Assembly (NCBI GenBank): GCA_030248215.1
Contig: JASANG010003737.1
Coordinates: 62,001-126,000 of the forward strand
Length of the DNA stretch: 64,000 nt
Source: Enoplolaimus lenunculus
Lineage: Eukaryota; Nematoda; Enoplea; Enoplida; Thoracostomopsidae
Direction: 5' to 3'
Every line of letters starts with the position of its first letter. Within the stretch, counting starts at the first letter, position 1. Below are positions 45,899-59,558 of the stretch, piece after piece. Both the position numbers and the translations under genes were made by a program. The notes beneath the pieces were generated by a model. It was not told the DNA's origin. It searched no databases and saw only the letters and a list, made by a program, of their open reading frames with translations.

Positions 45899-45904
45899 AA
45901 TAAA
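45899..45904 (+). promoter_or_regulatory. Candidate Hox poly(A) signal AATAAA
   Basis: Canonical hexamer in the context cataaataaac, about 1 kb downstream of the Hox stop and after a family H element. It is the alternative to the ATTAAA at 45425. Confidence 0.35.
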
Positions 45905-46223
45905 CTAATTTTAGAAACAAATACTGTTTCGTTCGAAAGTTTCTTCGGTCGTTTGGCTTTTAGATTTAAAAGTTTCCTATTTTTTTATTTTGGTGTTTGA
46001 TACCTCCGGTTGAACCGTTCTATTTTAGCCATACCGTTTGCAGCTATTAGTACTTTTGTTCTATATGTGATAGTGCGTGCAACATGTTAACCGGTATATA
46101 TTATATATCGTTCGGCTTATGCTCTGATAAACTGCATTGCAATAATTGTCTGGTTATATAACATTTGGATCGTTCTCGAATTGTATTTTCGCAGTCGAAC
46201 TGAACGTGTCCAGTTGAAAACAA

Positions 46224-46493
46224 ATTTCGCGAGTAACAGTGGCGTACCGAGGAATTTGGATCCATTAATAAGCTCTGTAAGCGGCTAAAATGTTGATTTT
46301 TAAGACTGACTTGCAATGTCGGATCCATGGGCGGCCACCCCGGCCGTGCCCCCCCCAACAGCATCTCGACAAAAATTATATAGCAATTTTATGCCAATAG
46401 TTCGTGGTTTGTGTGTGGGTCAAAAATAAAGTTTATTACATGTGAAATTTTGGCCCGCCCATTTTGAGATCTTGAATCCGCCACTGTTGACTT
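46224..46493. mobile_element. hAT-like short element with cagtggcg ends
   Basis: Left cagtggcgtaccgag and right aatccgccactg. Ends of this type are typical of hAT elements. No 8-bp target duplication is visible, and there is no transposase frame. Confidence 0.5.
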
Positions 46494-46583
46494 GGTAACC
46501 CATGTCAAGTATGGGGACCTGTTCTTCAGAAGGCAGAGGAACTGAAGGACTTTTTTGAGGCTGACAAGCTTAAGCTTTAGACT

Positions 46584-46675
46584 AAGGGTGGCGCTGTGCT
46601 TTTGATGGCGTCCGTCACCGTGCATCTCCGTGCGATAACCTAAGCCAACCGCTCTGGACGGCGATGGAAATGATA
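46584..46675. mobile_element. Family G MITE, short
   Basis: aagggtggcgctgtgctttt to gatacccttat; the centre is partly lost. Confidence 0.6.
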
Positions 46676-47323
46676 CCCTTATGCTTTCGATTATATATTT
46701 AGCTTATACTCACACTTAAGTTTAGGTTTATGTTTAGTATATAAGCAGGCACTTATAGTTTGCATGGCCCAACTGGCTAATTGCATTGACAATGATTCAA
46801 TTAGACCGCGTCAATCTATGATTGCAATGAATTCGGATTAGGTTATCGCGGACGCTCTGGTTTGCTTCTCTGTCTCTCTCTCGGTACTTTTCTGACGGTT
46901 ACCGAAACGATTGTACGAACCAAGTAAAAATAGACTTGTGTTCAGCAACGTTGAATGCAACTTTCTGACTATTGACTATTTTTTTATTTCGATATTTTTA
47001 ATCTCGATTTTAAACTTTGGTTCACCCTAACTGGAATTTAATTAAAATTTTGAATTTTAAAGCCAATTTTATAGTAATGGCAATGGGGGTGTAGTGTGAA
47101 ATTTTGATTTTCAAATGTTATACAAATTGCAAACGTCTGCGCAATCAACACGTTTAGTATTATTTGGTTCAGAAAACAGTAATCCTTAACCAAATATATT
47201 TTCTTCCGTCATTAAGGAACCACGGTACCCTTGACACTACTCTGGCTATGCGTGTAGTGCAATACCGCAGGCCGGAGGGGCTGCATATTATTGTGCACAA
47301 CAAACATACAGCTATCATCTAGG

Positions 47324-47543
47324 CTCATATTCTCAAATGTGTATAGCAACTATTGTCAGCTAGGTTTTTAAACTCGCTATAACTATAGCAGTTGTTGAAC
47401 TCAAAAATAGATTCACAAGTAGAGCAAAGCATATGCGAAAAATGTTCTGTATCTTGAGTTTCAGTATTCAGTGGTTCGCAAGTTACAAATGCTGGCACCA
47501 ACTGGTAAAACAAAGGTGCTATACACATTTGAGAATATGAGGC
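47324..47543. mobile_element. Family I MITE
   Basis: tattctcaaatgtgtatagc to ctatacacatttgagaatat; both ends are clean. Confidence 0.8.
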
Positions 47544-48756
47544 CTATTTTCTAAAAATACAGCTATAATCTATTTCTAATCGATGTCACCATGACTTTAT
47601 GACGTATGTTTTAATGTTTATTACGACGTGGTTGTTGCTATTTATACTTTAACACTAAATATTAGTTCGCTTTTTCTTCTAATTTGTACTTCATGTATTT
47701 ATTTTTAAAATTCTTAAAATTTAAATTGTTTTGTTGAACAACAATGAATTGAGAATCGAAATCCAAAGGCAAGAACGTCCACCGTAATGCTAAGCAATTA
47801 TTATGACTTCACTGGACTGCCATAAAATTAAAATTTAGTGTTAAGATTTAGTACTATAATTGTGTCTGCTTTTCTAACCGTTTCGCTAGCTAGTTTTTTC
47901 ACTCTTAAAAGTCTAAAGCTGTGGGCAAAATTATCAAGAGGTGTACCTTTTGAGAAAAGCATAAGTTATAATAATTGTTGCTTTGCAATGACGTTAATAT
48001 CGTTATGTAGAAGTAGCATAAGACGCGATTAAGGCGACTCAACAATTTCTAAATCTTTATTCATCATTTAAAAATCGTAAATACACTTCTTTTACCGTAC
48101 AGATGCAAAATAATATATTAGTTGTAATTATGCATATATATTACTATTATTCCTAAGGCTAAAGCCTAAACTTAGTGTACAAATGGGTCTATACAACTAA
48201 ACCTAAACCTAAGCTAAAATAATAGCGTTAATACTACAAGCCAGGACTGGGCAGAGACCGGCTATGAAAAGTCTCGGTCTCGGTCAACTTTTGATCATCA
48301 AAACATAAAAATTTTCAAAGTAAATTAATTAATAGGTTTTTCGTAGTTCTTTGTAGTTTTCAAAATTTTTGCGTTTTGTCAGAATATCGGCTCCAAATTA
48401 TTGCGTAACTATGAAAATTCATAGATTCACAGCGAAATTTTATTCATCAGGCCTCATCAACAATATTAACTTCTGTTTTTTACAGGTTTACGAGTATTTG
48501 GTGAATCCTCGATTTCTCGTGTAGGTTTCAAACCACAGAAACTCAACAAACCGAGACCTGCCAAATACCGAGACTTGCTGAGACTGAGACCGAAACTCCA
48601 ATCCCTGAAGATAGTATATATCTACGGAAAATTGTATGCCCTTAAAAGGAACATGGACCAAACTAATATTGCAACTGAACGCAACGCTACAAAGACATAG
48701 AATGGTGGAAGAGGTTCATTGTTAAAGTGTTAAAAATGCATCGTCGTGATTCAGGG

Positions 48757-49150
48757 CGCAACCGGGATTCCGGTTTTCTCATTGTTTGACCTTTCGGTTC
48801 CGGTAAATTTTTACCGGAATAAAAAATTCCAGTATTAAATTTTGGTGGGCGGAAATTAAGATATTTCACTAAAAAGACGGTAAAAATTAACATTCGCATA
48901 GTGTAAGTGTATAAACCTTAACAATCGCTGAAAACAAACCATCGAAGGGAGATGGCGCTCCCGTGGATTATCAAAATCTAAAATACAGCAGAAAAAGTGA
49001 ATATCTATTTAAAACAATGGTTATTTCACCAATAATATTGCAAGAAAACAGAATTAAAATGAACTTTTCGGTGGCATTTATTTTTTCATTTTTCGGTTCC
49101 GGTTCTGTTTCCGGTATTTTTTTCAAAACGCAATTTCTTTTGCACCCTGA
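48757..49150. mobile_element. Family J repeat
   Basis: Starts cagggcgcaaccgggattcc and ends tcttttgcaccctg, giving a short TIR. Interior AT-rich. Confidence 0.65.
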
Positions 49151-49658
49151 CATATATGGATAAGCTTTCGTATGATTAATATAATATGAGCATAAGTTTC
49201 TTGAAATTTGAAGCTAAAGGTTTTTCATTCGTTTGACTAAAGTGTTGCTATTTGAAAAATGACAGATATAAATTCATGAATTTGACTAACAATTTATAGT
49301 TCATGAAGGCAAATATTTTCCGTTGGTATACGCTTATCCGTATGCTTAGGTTTAGCAATAAGCTTAGACTACTGTTTCTCTGTACATTAGCCTACGTTAT
49401 TAAACTGGCAAAAAATGTATCATAATCTGAACCTAATTTTTTATTCCGCTGTAATATTTGAAATAGGCCATTTCTGTAGAGAATATAAGATACGATTCTC
49501 GCTTTGCGCTCTTTTGGAAATTTTGTAAGGTAACAAGTTGTATGTAGAATTTCTGTCGTTCGGAATTAAACAAAACGAGAAATATGTGTAGTAAACTTGT
49601 TAATAACGCAATCACAAATTTGTGAAATTATGGTCAAACAGACAACTGTGGCATTTGG

Positions 49659-49855
49659 GCCCATGTTACTTCAAGGGACGTCCAGGTTTCTGGTGGGTCC
49701 ATAAAAGAGTAGGTTTAGATTCTTAATTATATTTTTTTGCTTAGGCTTAGGCTTATGTTTAGGATGACCTTTTTGGGACGCTTTGGCATAGGCTTAGGCT
49801 TAGGAATACGCTTAATCTACTGTTACGCCGCTTAAAGTAACATTGGCCGGCATTT
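49659..49855. mobile_element. Family B MITE
   Basis: Begins gggcccatgttacttcaagg, contains tttctggtgggtccataaaa and ttaggcttagg arms, and ends gtaacattggcc. Best-preserved copy of the family. Confidence 0.75.
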
Positions 49856-50019
49856 GTGTACGGAAGCCTTTTAGGGTTTGATAAGTTTCAGTTTTGTTGG
49901 ATGAATATAGTTGTTTTAATATACGTGTTTTGCAGTTCAAGTGCTTACAGCCTTGTTCACATATTGCAAGTTTGCAGTTTAAATCTAAATATGTTCAAAA
50001 TCAAAGTATTTCATTATAC

Positions 50020-50270
50020 GCTGTAAATTCCAATGAGTTGATTATTCAATTCAACTAGCGAGTTGGTTATTTCCGAGTTAATAACAGTAAACTTTAACTC
50101 ACTCTGAGTTGAGTTGATTATCACTCTGAGTTGAGTTGACTCTGGGTGAGTTGATTAATTAACTCAGAGTGAATTGAATCAACTCAAAATTCTGAGTTCT
50201 GATAGTCCTAACTCAGTCTGAGTGATTCAACTCATTCTGAGTTAAAATCAACTCACTAAATTTACAGTGT
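50020..50270. mobile_element. Family E MITE
   Basis: Complete, about 570 bp from the next copy, in the Hox-HP1 interval. Just past its end (50320-50350) is a fragment of family F (gcagctgcaagaactta). Confidence 0.8.
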
Positions 50271-50458
50271 ACGCCAAATGCTAAAATGTACATTGAGTAC
50301 AAAAAATGCTAAATGTTAGAAATTGCAGCTGCAAGAACTTACACGTGTGAACCGCGGCCGTATGTGTCAAATCTACATTGTGCAGGGTAAACTAGGACCG
50401 TCTCGGAAATCAAGGTGTTTTGTTTTATTGTTTTTTTATTGTTTTTATTATCGTTTAT

Positions 50459-50632
50459 TGGCCCATGTGTAGATCAGGGCCCGCAGTTTTTCCGCGGGTT
50501 CGCATTTAGAGTAAGTTTTCGCTTTAGACTATTTATGCTTAGGCAATTCTTAGGCTTACGAGTAGGCTTATCCCTACTGTTAGGATAAGGATTAAGCTAA
50601 GGAGTATGCTTATACAATCTATACATTGGCCC
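50459..50632. mobile_element. Family A MITE
   Basis: Ends ggcccatgtg and cattggccc. The arms hold aggcttacgagtaggctt-type repeats. Confidence 0.7.
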
Positions 50633-50837
50633 GTTTCTTTTGTGTTGTGTATGTGTATTGTATATTCTCTCATCGCGCACACGTTATAAACTAAAAATAA
50701 ACTGATATTAGCATGAAGATCTGGTTTGAGTGTCATTTTGGCTTAATCTACCAACTGATTCTAGTAGGTTAGAAGACAGGGGGCCGTGGACGATGCTTGG
50801 CTATCAAATGAAAACTTTTCCGTTTAACCTGAATCTT

Positions 50838-51094
50838 CACTGTAAATTCCGCAGTAGTTAAATAATCAACTCAGCTAGTGAGTTAGTTATTTCTGAATTA
50901 ACAACAATAAGCATTAATAATTCGCTCTGAGTTGAGCTGATTTTCACTCTCTGTTGATATGATTCCGGGTGAGTTGATCAGTTATCTCAGAATGAGTTGA
51001 ATCAACTCCGAAATCTGAGTTCTGATAGTACTAACTCAGACTGGGGTAATTAAACTCACTCAGAGTTAAAATCAACTCACTGCAATTTACAGTG
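50838..51094. mobile_element. Family E MITE
   Basis: Complete with moderate divergence. Both ends are present. Confidence 0.75.
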
Positions 51095-51226
51095 ATTTAG
51101 TGGTTTAATTGCTGTTCTACAGACGATAAAACATATTTTATGAACTAAATTTATTTTTGATAAAAATAGTTTTGTAAATATGCTTTAGATTTCTCTGAAT
51201 CGTTTAGCGTTGCGTAAAAGCAGAAT

Positions 51227-51412
51227 CTAAAGTAAGATACAACACTTTTTATGTATCGCTGTACCTACCAATAAGCCAGCGGTAATATATATTCCCATGC
51301 AAAACGTCCAACCGAATAGCAAGAAAACAATTTTACACCATTGTCCAAGTTTTGCGTGCGTCTGGCGTGTGTGTGTGTACTGAAAGGCCGATCTGAGCGA
51401 GACCTCAGACAT
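51227..51412 (-). CDS. Small single-membrane-span open frame
   Basis: 61 codons from ATG at 51412: MSEVSLRSAFQYTHTRQ, then a hydrophobic stretch around CKIVFLLFGWTFCMGIYI and TAGLLVG. There is a possible donor GTAGGT near 51283, so it may be a first exon of a small membrane protein on the same strand as HP1. No family is recognised. Chance occurrence is possible. Confidence 0.25.
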   Translation of the reverse strand: MSEVSLRSAFQYTHTRQTHAKLGQWCKIVFLLFGWTFCMGIYITAGLLVGTAIHKKCCILL

Positions 51413-52191
51413 AAAGTGATGACTACTAAATTACAATTCCGAATGGATTGATTTTTACCAACAAACTGTGAGTTTTCGCCACTAGCGGATGCAGAGGGGA
51501 GACGGTGGGTGGAGCGTACATCAGCATTCTGAAATCAGTCTCAGAGCCAATTGCAGAAGTCGGGCCAACCCATATATGCCACCAAAAGCAAAGAGAATCA
51601 AACTTGGTTTGAAAAATTGTCCTCATATAAACGATGTGTATACAAGGTATTTACAAGAGTAATAAAAATATTAAACACTATTAAGGCTTAGGTTCTGGCA
51701 TAAGGAAGTGCTGCGGTTTATTTCGGAGCGCGGTCCGGCCCCAGCCCGCTTAGGCACGCGGTTTCAAAATGTGGCCGGTTCCAATCCTGATATTAATATT
51801 ACACATAACCGATTCCAAGACACAAAATTAGAAATACGGTTCAAATTTGCAATAAGCTGTGTAACACGTCAAAAGATTTGACATGACGTGGCCAATTTAG
51901 CAATCAGCGTCACAATTTTAAAATGGTTGGGTCGGAAATTTTCAAGACAGGCATACTCACGGTTAAAAACGTGAGAGGAGTGTAAACTTTACACAAGTTT
52001 TGCCAGAACAAGAATTAGCGGCGCCGCATAGTCCAAATTGTGAATTTTACAAAAATTTTCCCCAGTGTTGTTTATACTCTTTATAGTTTCTTTTTAAAAA
52101 TTTCCACCAGTAAAACTTCAAAATTTACTCAACCTGAGGCGGTGATCTGCCGAACGTAAGGGAACTGTGAGTAGGGTAGTTAGTCAATATC

Positions 52192-52515
52192 ACGGTGCGA
52201 CCGGAGGTAAAAAATACCGCAGCTGGAGGTCAACAATCTTGCCGGAGCCGGAGGTGACGCGAAATTAAGTAGTTAATGATGTTTAGGTGGTAATTCGCTA
52301 ATTTTGGCAAATAGCTGTACGGTGTCGGTAAATATTTTGGTTTTACGCATATTTTATTTAATACTCTCGCCAATTTTTCACTCATAATTATACTAAATGT
52401 TATTAAACGAAACGTGCAAACACAAATAAATTTTGTGCAAACACTACCGAAATTATCGGAACCTCTGGCAGAAATTATACCGGAGCCGGAGGTAACCTCT
52501 TGTTGTACCCTGGTG
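52192..52515. mobile_element. Family J repeat
   Basis: cacggtgcgaccggaggtaa to ggaggtaacctc and gtaccctgg, with gccggaggt repeated. Confidence 0.6.
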
Positions 52516-53007
52516 AATACGTTTTCAAGCAGGCAAATTGCGATAGCGACGAAATGGGGAATTCAATGATAAAAAATGTGCTGAATTTTGAAACAACCGA
52601 TTCTTTGGTCCCAAATCCTATCATCAACAGATGATAAATTTCTACGCAAATATTTAAAAACTATGGGTCCAGATGTAAAGGCCTAAATATATCTGAAGCT
52701 TGCGAAGAATTAACTGTAACCGATATTAATCTTAAAATACCGTAATACCTGTTGTTCAGCCGTAAACGAGATAGCAGCATATGTTTGCAGTTTTGAGCGC
52801 AGTGTTGCGTACAGTAAAAGCAATTTTTCAAGTGAAACGAAATAAAAGAAACATACAAGCGAAATTTGTTGCTAAACACTATTGTCGTTTATAAAAATTG
52901 CTACTATATTAAACTCAGGCTATCTTGTACACATTCTGTCAGAAGCTTTGTTAATTTTTAGCAAGGTTCCGTGTTTAGAAGTAAAAATACATACATGGAC
53001 TAAATAT

Positions 53008-53205
53008 GGCCCATGTATAAACCGGACCGGAACAGTAGTATAAGCATATTCCTAATCCTAAGCCTAAGCCTAAGCGTATGGATGAGCCTATTCCTAAGCG
53101 TAACCTAAGCCTATTAAGCCTAAGCAAAAAAATTAGACTAAAGCTTAAACTGACTCTATTATAGCCCCTCCGGAAAACGATCCGGCCCTGTTCTATACAT
53201 GGGCC
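53008..53205. mobile_element. Family A MITE
   Basis: Closest relative of 13259-13446; both share tatagcccctccggaaaacg. Intergenic between Hox and HP1. Confidence 0.85.
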
Positions 53206-53929
53206 TCGAAAAGCCATCTGGCTCTTTGGTTGTTTAGTGTCCTTGCGGTCAACATATCACCACAGTTCACAAGTGAACCGTCTACGTCCTCGAAAGAGTA
53301 GGTGGAGAAAACATTTTGTATTCGTTTTATAATCAAATGGAGTCTATAAAACTCTCAGTATAAAAACCTATCCAGTGTTGTGCAATTACCACTCTTTCTA
53401 GTGGCCATGCGGCCAACAGGATACCGGTCGGCCGGCCAATACAGAAATTTTTAGAAATTTTCAAATATTTTTATAAAGGTATATATTGTTACGTTTCTAC
53501 CAGCTATACCAATAACTTTAGGCTTAGTAATTCAACAAGAAACAACCTCGTTGTGAAATATACGTGAACTAATCAAAGTTCAGTAGTATCCCATAAGCTT
53601 TAATAGAAAACAGTTTACCACATTGTTTCTAAATATTTTTATATACCACAACGTCTACGTAAAATATGCCGATCACTCTCGCTTCATGCAATTAATACGA
53701 CGAAACGTTTATTGATCAAAATATTGGCGCATGATTTACGCTAAGGGTCGTCCCACTGTTCTGGGACAACAACAAACAGGAATACAGCGCAGACAAACCG
53801 ACGATCAACACACGCCTGCTTGAATTTATTTATGGACAATACACAAGGGCGTGACCAGGGGAATTTCAGGTGTAAACACCCGCGTTTGAGATTTAGTTTT
53901 TTGATTGGTACAGTTAAAAATTCTATTAG

Positions 53930-53982
53930 TGTAGTTACCCGAATAAGATGGGGGACTGATATTTATTTGGCCTGGTGAGAAA
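53930..53982. mobile_element. Family D MITE, 5' fragment
   Basis: Only agtgtagttacccgaataag and atatttatttggcct remain. Confidence 0.6.
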
Positions 53983-54963
53983 AATTCAAATGGCCTAATC
54001 CGATTACATTATGATTCTCTTTATTATTGTCAAAAATATTTATATATGCTCCGGTGAAAGATTTCACCATTATTTTTCTAAAAGGCAATGGAACCCAGAT
54101 CATCTGAAACGTTTTTATCTCACCACGCGCTATTCAGAATACAACGACAACCAAAGTGGTTTCACTAGTGATTCAGTCTTAACATTGACCATAATGACAA
54201 CAAGAAGCAACATTTCAGATTTCAGCTAAAAGATTTGTAATCAAAATCTAAATATGATCAAAAATATTAAATTAATGTTATTTTTCTAAGTTTTTTGTTT
54301 GATAATCGAATTACTGGCCGGCCGATTCCTGGCCGATGCATAACACTAATCGCCTGTTTCAGTCGGCGCCTCTTTCAAATTTAAACAATATATAGTAATC
54401 GTCGAATAAAGTCCACTGTACTTACAGATACCCAACTTATTGATAAACAACCATATTTTAGCCAAGTAACCGTTTGCCAAAATCAGCAAAATTATTCAGC
54501 AATACATTTTCATATCTTTCATATATACCTAAATTTGTTAAGTTTTGTAGTATTTCAGAGTCCTTTGCGTTTCTGAAAGCCATTGATCCATGGCCTCGTT
54601 CAGCATATGAATTATAAACCTTTTCATTTTTTCATAAGTCGCATGTTTTTAGTATCATGTTAACAGCTTGAAACTGACCGTAAATAATAAGTTTTAAATT
54701 TTGCAATCGAATTCTAAATAACCTATGCATTTCAAAAATTCATATTTTACATTTAAAAACGTCAAACTGGATAATATATTTTCCGATGATATATTAGTGC
54801 ATTACTGGTACAGAACACTAAAAGGAACAAACAAATAACTAATATTGCATTCTACGTGGATAACGCATATGCAAATCACAAACTGTGCGAACTACCATCT
54901 AAACACAATGCAATGTAAACACACTACAATTAAATTTGTTACGTCAAATATTTTTTAATACTA

Positions 54964-55884
54964 GGTAAAAGTGCCCCTAGAAGGGACAAATTGTGATATG
55001 TTTCGCTTGAAGCATGTAAAAGAGTTTAAACAAGGGTTAGTTAAACCATAGATCAGTAGGTAATGCTTATAATATTAGCTCCATAACTTCTATGAAAATA
55101 GTTGTCATCTATATTTTTGACGGCTGTCTTTCAGTGTTAACACGCTTACGGTCAGCGAAACGAAACATATGGGCCCAAGGGACATCACCTATCAGGTTAA
55201 GTTTAGCCTTTGTTGGGTTTTACAATGTTCAGTTTATAAGTGATCTAATCTAGCATTCTTCATTGGAAGAGGATATTTTTTGAGTTTTAAAATATTATGT
55301 TTCTAAAACTTGATTATTAAATATTTCAATATTGCAAGATTACAAATTGCGTCTATCGATTATCGAATACAAAACGTCACGCATACGTGCTCGACTGCTT
55401 TAGCTATCTTTACCATGACAATTTGATGATGTGAAGTCCAGAAGCTTTTCCAAATTGTGTTCTGTGCCGTGACATATTTAAGCTATTCATCTAGAAAATA
55501 CAATTCAAAAGTTGCTAAATATTTCAAAGAACATGTTCTGCTGGCGCACAATTGAGATAACTTTTAAAAGGCAACTGACTGTTATACGAAAGGCATGTTG
55601 AGAGTTGTACTTTAGAACGCCTTGAAAACTCATAGTGTCAATTTATAGCTTAACAGATAAAAGTTCGTTGGGCCCATATGTTTCTTATTTCACTGACCGC
55701 AAGCGTGTTAACACTGAAAGACTTCCGTCAAAGATATAGATGACAACTATTTTCATAGAAGTTATGGAGCTAATATTATAAGCATTACCTACTGATCTAT
55801 GGTCTAACTAACCCTTGTTTAAACTCTTTTACATGCTTCAAGCGAAACATATCACAATCTGTCCCTTCTAGGGGCACTTTTACC
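54964..55884. mobile_element. 921-bp DNA element with ~215-bp terminal inverted repeats, TA flanked (L)
   Basis: Left arm 54964-55178 (starting ggtaaaagtgcccctag) and right arm 55668-55884 are near-perfect reverse complements and are bordered by TA on both sides. The arms meet at a gggcccatatg/catatgggccc motif. The ~490-bp centre is AT-rich with no long open frame, so the element is non-autonomous. The TA target duplication points to Tc1/mariner or a similar superfamily. High arm identity suggests recent activity. Confidence 0.85.
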
Positions 55885-55896
55885 TAGTTTCTTTCG

Positions 55897-56037
55897 TTTA
55901 CATGGGATACTGTGCGGGTTTATGCTAAGTCTACTCCTAAGCGTACGCCTAAGCCTAAACAAAATATAAGTCTAAAGCTACACTTGCTCCATTGCAATCC
56001 ACCAAAAAGCAGCCTGTTCTAAGCTATAATGCATGGG
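55897..56037. mobile_element. Family A MITE, degraded
   Basis: Acatggga and gcatggg ends with cctaagcgtacgcctaagcc inside. It begins about a dozen bases after the 921-bp element. Confidence 0.5.
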
Positions 56038-56831
56038 AGGTTATTACAAAACATTACTGTCTTAGTTAGTAATTTCAGTAGAACAAAAATCGCGGTGACA
56101 CGTAATCTATTGCACGTTGTCATTAGCATCACACGATAATATCGACTAGCTATGGTAATTACATATTTGCAATACAATTTTTTCGAAAAATTACAAAAAT
56201 CAAACTTCTAATAACAACTTAAAAGAGACGTTTAGGTGTCCAATTTGTGTATGGTGTCGAAGCGGCTAACTAGGATATTCTTTACGCAAGTTACCTCATT
56301 CCACCTCTGCTTTCCTGCAGATAACATTCTGCAAAACTTTCAAAAAGCGTGCATTCTCGAGGCTTGAAACATATATTGAAAACACTACCGTGTTTCAATG
56401 ATTTTCAAATCTTCATTCATTATTATAATTTGGAACATAATGTAAGAATTGGTTGCTCATAACCCCCCCTGGTGATTTCAATTAAATTTTAATTTCTAAG
56501 ACTTGAATATATACTTTCACTTTCGTGATCTTATATGGACTACCGCAGAACCAAAAATAAATCTCTATATATTTTCAGGTATATTACTGTGTAAAAGCGA
56601 CGCGCTGAGCTGAATTGCGTATTTTTTTCGTTTGATGACTTATTGACCGCACCCAATTTATTATTAATTATTTAATTACTTTTGCTTAAAAATAAGAGCC
56701 AATACCATTAAACAGCGTTTTTCCATCAAAACGAACGAGTTGTTTTTTGTGTAAACGGAACAATTACATGTTAACAGTTAGCACATAAATTTTGCAAGCG
56801 ATAGATTATTTTTTAATTATGTATATAATAT

Positions 56832-56998
56832 ATGGTGCTATACTTGTCGTGCGGCGACGTCCATACGGCGTATGGCGCCCAAGTTAAAAAATTTGATTAT
56901 GAATTGTTATGCGATGCCGCGTAGAAAATCATGTGCTTTGCAGTACAGTGCCGTACGGTAATGACAGCGAGATGTCATCAAATGTAAAAGCGCCATAT
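56832..56998. mobile_element. Family G MITE
   Basis: atggtgctatacttgtcgtg to aaaagcgccat, with gtgccgtacggtaatgac inside. Confidence 0.65.
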
Positions 56999-59558
56999 TA
57001 AGCATACCTATAATTTATCTCACACTCAAACGACGAAGCATTTCGAACACTGAACTACTTTTAATGCTTACACAAGGTCACCGCAGGACCGAACTTTTAT
57101 GACAGTATCCAGCAAGATGTAAGAAAAGAAGTGTTAAAAACTTTTCTTGCAGTAAGTATGATTGGAAAAAAGACCAAAGTCAAACAGCTCTAAATTTTAC
57201 AAAAAATATGCACCGAAAAACCAACTACTAGCATAAATTGTCAAATATTTAGTTCAATGTTATGTTTATCACTGAGCTTTGAATACAGAATCTGTTTCGT
57301 CAGCTCCATGTACTTAAATGGTGATATAATGCAAATTATTACAAAAATTTTACGCGACAGCATTTTGAATAGCCGGCGGATATGCGGATATATCCGGATA
57401 CATATTTCATTTCGGATTCACATGCGGGTATTTTCATATCCGAAGATCCGGTGCCCATCTATAGCTTAGATACTTATATGCTGTAAACTTTAGCGGAGCA
57501 ATTAAGATTGCTGAAAGGAATTTTTTAATAAAAATTTTCACATAATTGATGAAGACATTTTATAAAACAAACTTATAGCGATTGGAATAACAAGTGGAGC
57601 GCAATGATTAAAGAAGTCGTTTGAGGAACTGAATTGAAAATTTTTTAATTGAAATTTAACATGTATAATTTTCTATGTTCTTAATAAAAACCGTTCTGTG
57701 CTTATGGCAAATTGCGTTCAGGTTTTTGGTACATATCAGCAGGGTGTAAACGGATAGTAAAAATATACGGATATTCAAGTATAAAAGTTTCAAAGATGTT
57801 TCATGTTATACTGCAAACACAATTGAGACGTGCAAATATTCACCGGGCTTTCTAAAATTTTTAAAGAAAAAATGGCGGATGCATAGAAAGTTTTAAAATC
57901 ATGGATGAATTTCGTAATTTTTGTTTCATTTCGAACAATTGTTGTATCTTTGTAATGAAATATTGCGAGCTATATACGTGATTCACAACTATTTTGATCG
58001 TATAAATAACAAAATGTTCGTATTTTCCGATTTTTACGGGAAACGGAAACGCATATTCGGTTACAACCTATACATATATCATTAACTGAACTCTAACCAA
58101 TTCCAAACCTACGCCGAACAACAATTTCGTATCGGTTTTAAAACGATTTTATATCTGCTGATTATTTTCCGCTGTCTCGATTTTCTGATATTTCTAGTGA
58201 GGTTATTTTGTCCAATTTTACAGTTGCTTGACGAATGGAATAAAATTAAAGAAGTAATCTGAGGTGAAACTGTTAATGATTGCAATTGCATGACTACAGT
58301 GAGATTGCATATTGATATGCAAATGAGCGAGACATTTCTACACATGCTACCGAAATATTTTCAATACCAAATATAAGGGTTTCCAGAGCATTAAACGATA
58401 TCGGCGACAGAGAAGGGTCAAGGGTCTTGATCTCTGGTGTTGTTGAGATCTTGAGATCATTCTCTAGACTCGACTTCAAGCCGCGAATTCGTCATTACTC
58501 TTTTTTGGAGGCCCTGGCATGGGCTGTATTAAAGACTTTGTAAACAAAACAAATCTTTGCAGCAAGACGAGTTAAGCAACATTTATATTTATGAGCGCCT
58601 GACACTAATTTTTTGTTTTCGCTTGGATGTTTTTTAAATTCATTCTCCGCTTTAATAGGCTAATGGGAATATGATTATCAGGGTGCAATCGGAAGTGAAA
58701 AAATCAGAGCTGGAGGCCAACAATATTTGGGTGGAGCTGGATGTGACGCGTACTTTTTACGACAATGTTCTAAACATTGGCCACAATAGTTAATTAATAA
58801 ATATATTAGTTCAATAAAGAAACCGTAATATATAGTATTATTCCTATTTTTTTTCTTAACGCTTCGTTTTATTTTTTAGGTAAATGTTACTGGCATTACA
58901 TTTTGACATTTCGCTCAACATTAGAGATCATCAACGTTTACTACACAACTTGTAATGAACGGTGTAAATGAACATGAAGAACGTTGCATCTGCATGCTTG
59001 CTTCAATTACTAGAAACCAAAGTGGACATCAAAGTTACGCATGCGAATAGAGCTTCTTGGCCAGTTTCTTTGTGATGGCTTATAACGAGAAAATGTCAAA
59101 CCAAACCAGAGTGAAATCGGGCGTGGGTGCCCGTTAGGAAACACGGACAGGCTGCCCAACATGTGGCAAAAAACAGAAACATTAATTTCTCGGTATTTAA
59201 ATACTTTGCAGACTGAACACCTAAAATTTATATCTTTCATCGAATTTTTGTATGCACCGTTTCCTAAACAGATTAATTGCGTAAAAGTATGAAAAATCAT
59301 AAGATCGATGAAGCGTGCGTTTAGTTGTATAACTGCTATTTTCGTGGGACAGATGGGCGACGGTTTTGATCGTCTCTCTTCCATCGTTGTTTTGAAACTA
59401 AGGAAATACTGAATACGCCCGCGCCTCGAATTTTCATTCGTAGTTTAAAATAAGATTCGAACAACTAATTCCACCGTTGAGTTTCGTTGAAAAACTAAAA
59501 ATTTCAATTCATCACAAAAATGAGTCATTTACAATACCATAAAAACATGCAAAATGAT

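Noticed and set aside
59010-59384. 124-codon minus-strand frame starting MEERRSKPSP
   Set aside because: Frames of this length are expected about once by chance in this amount of AT-rich DNA, and the second half has no coding character or recognised motif.
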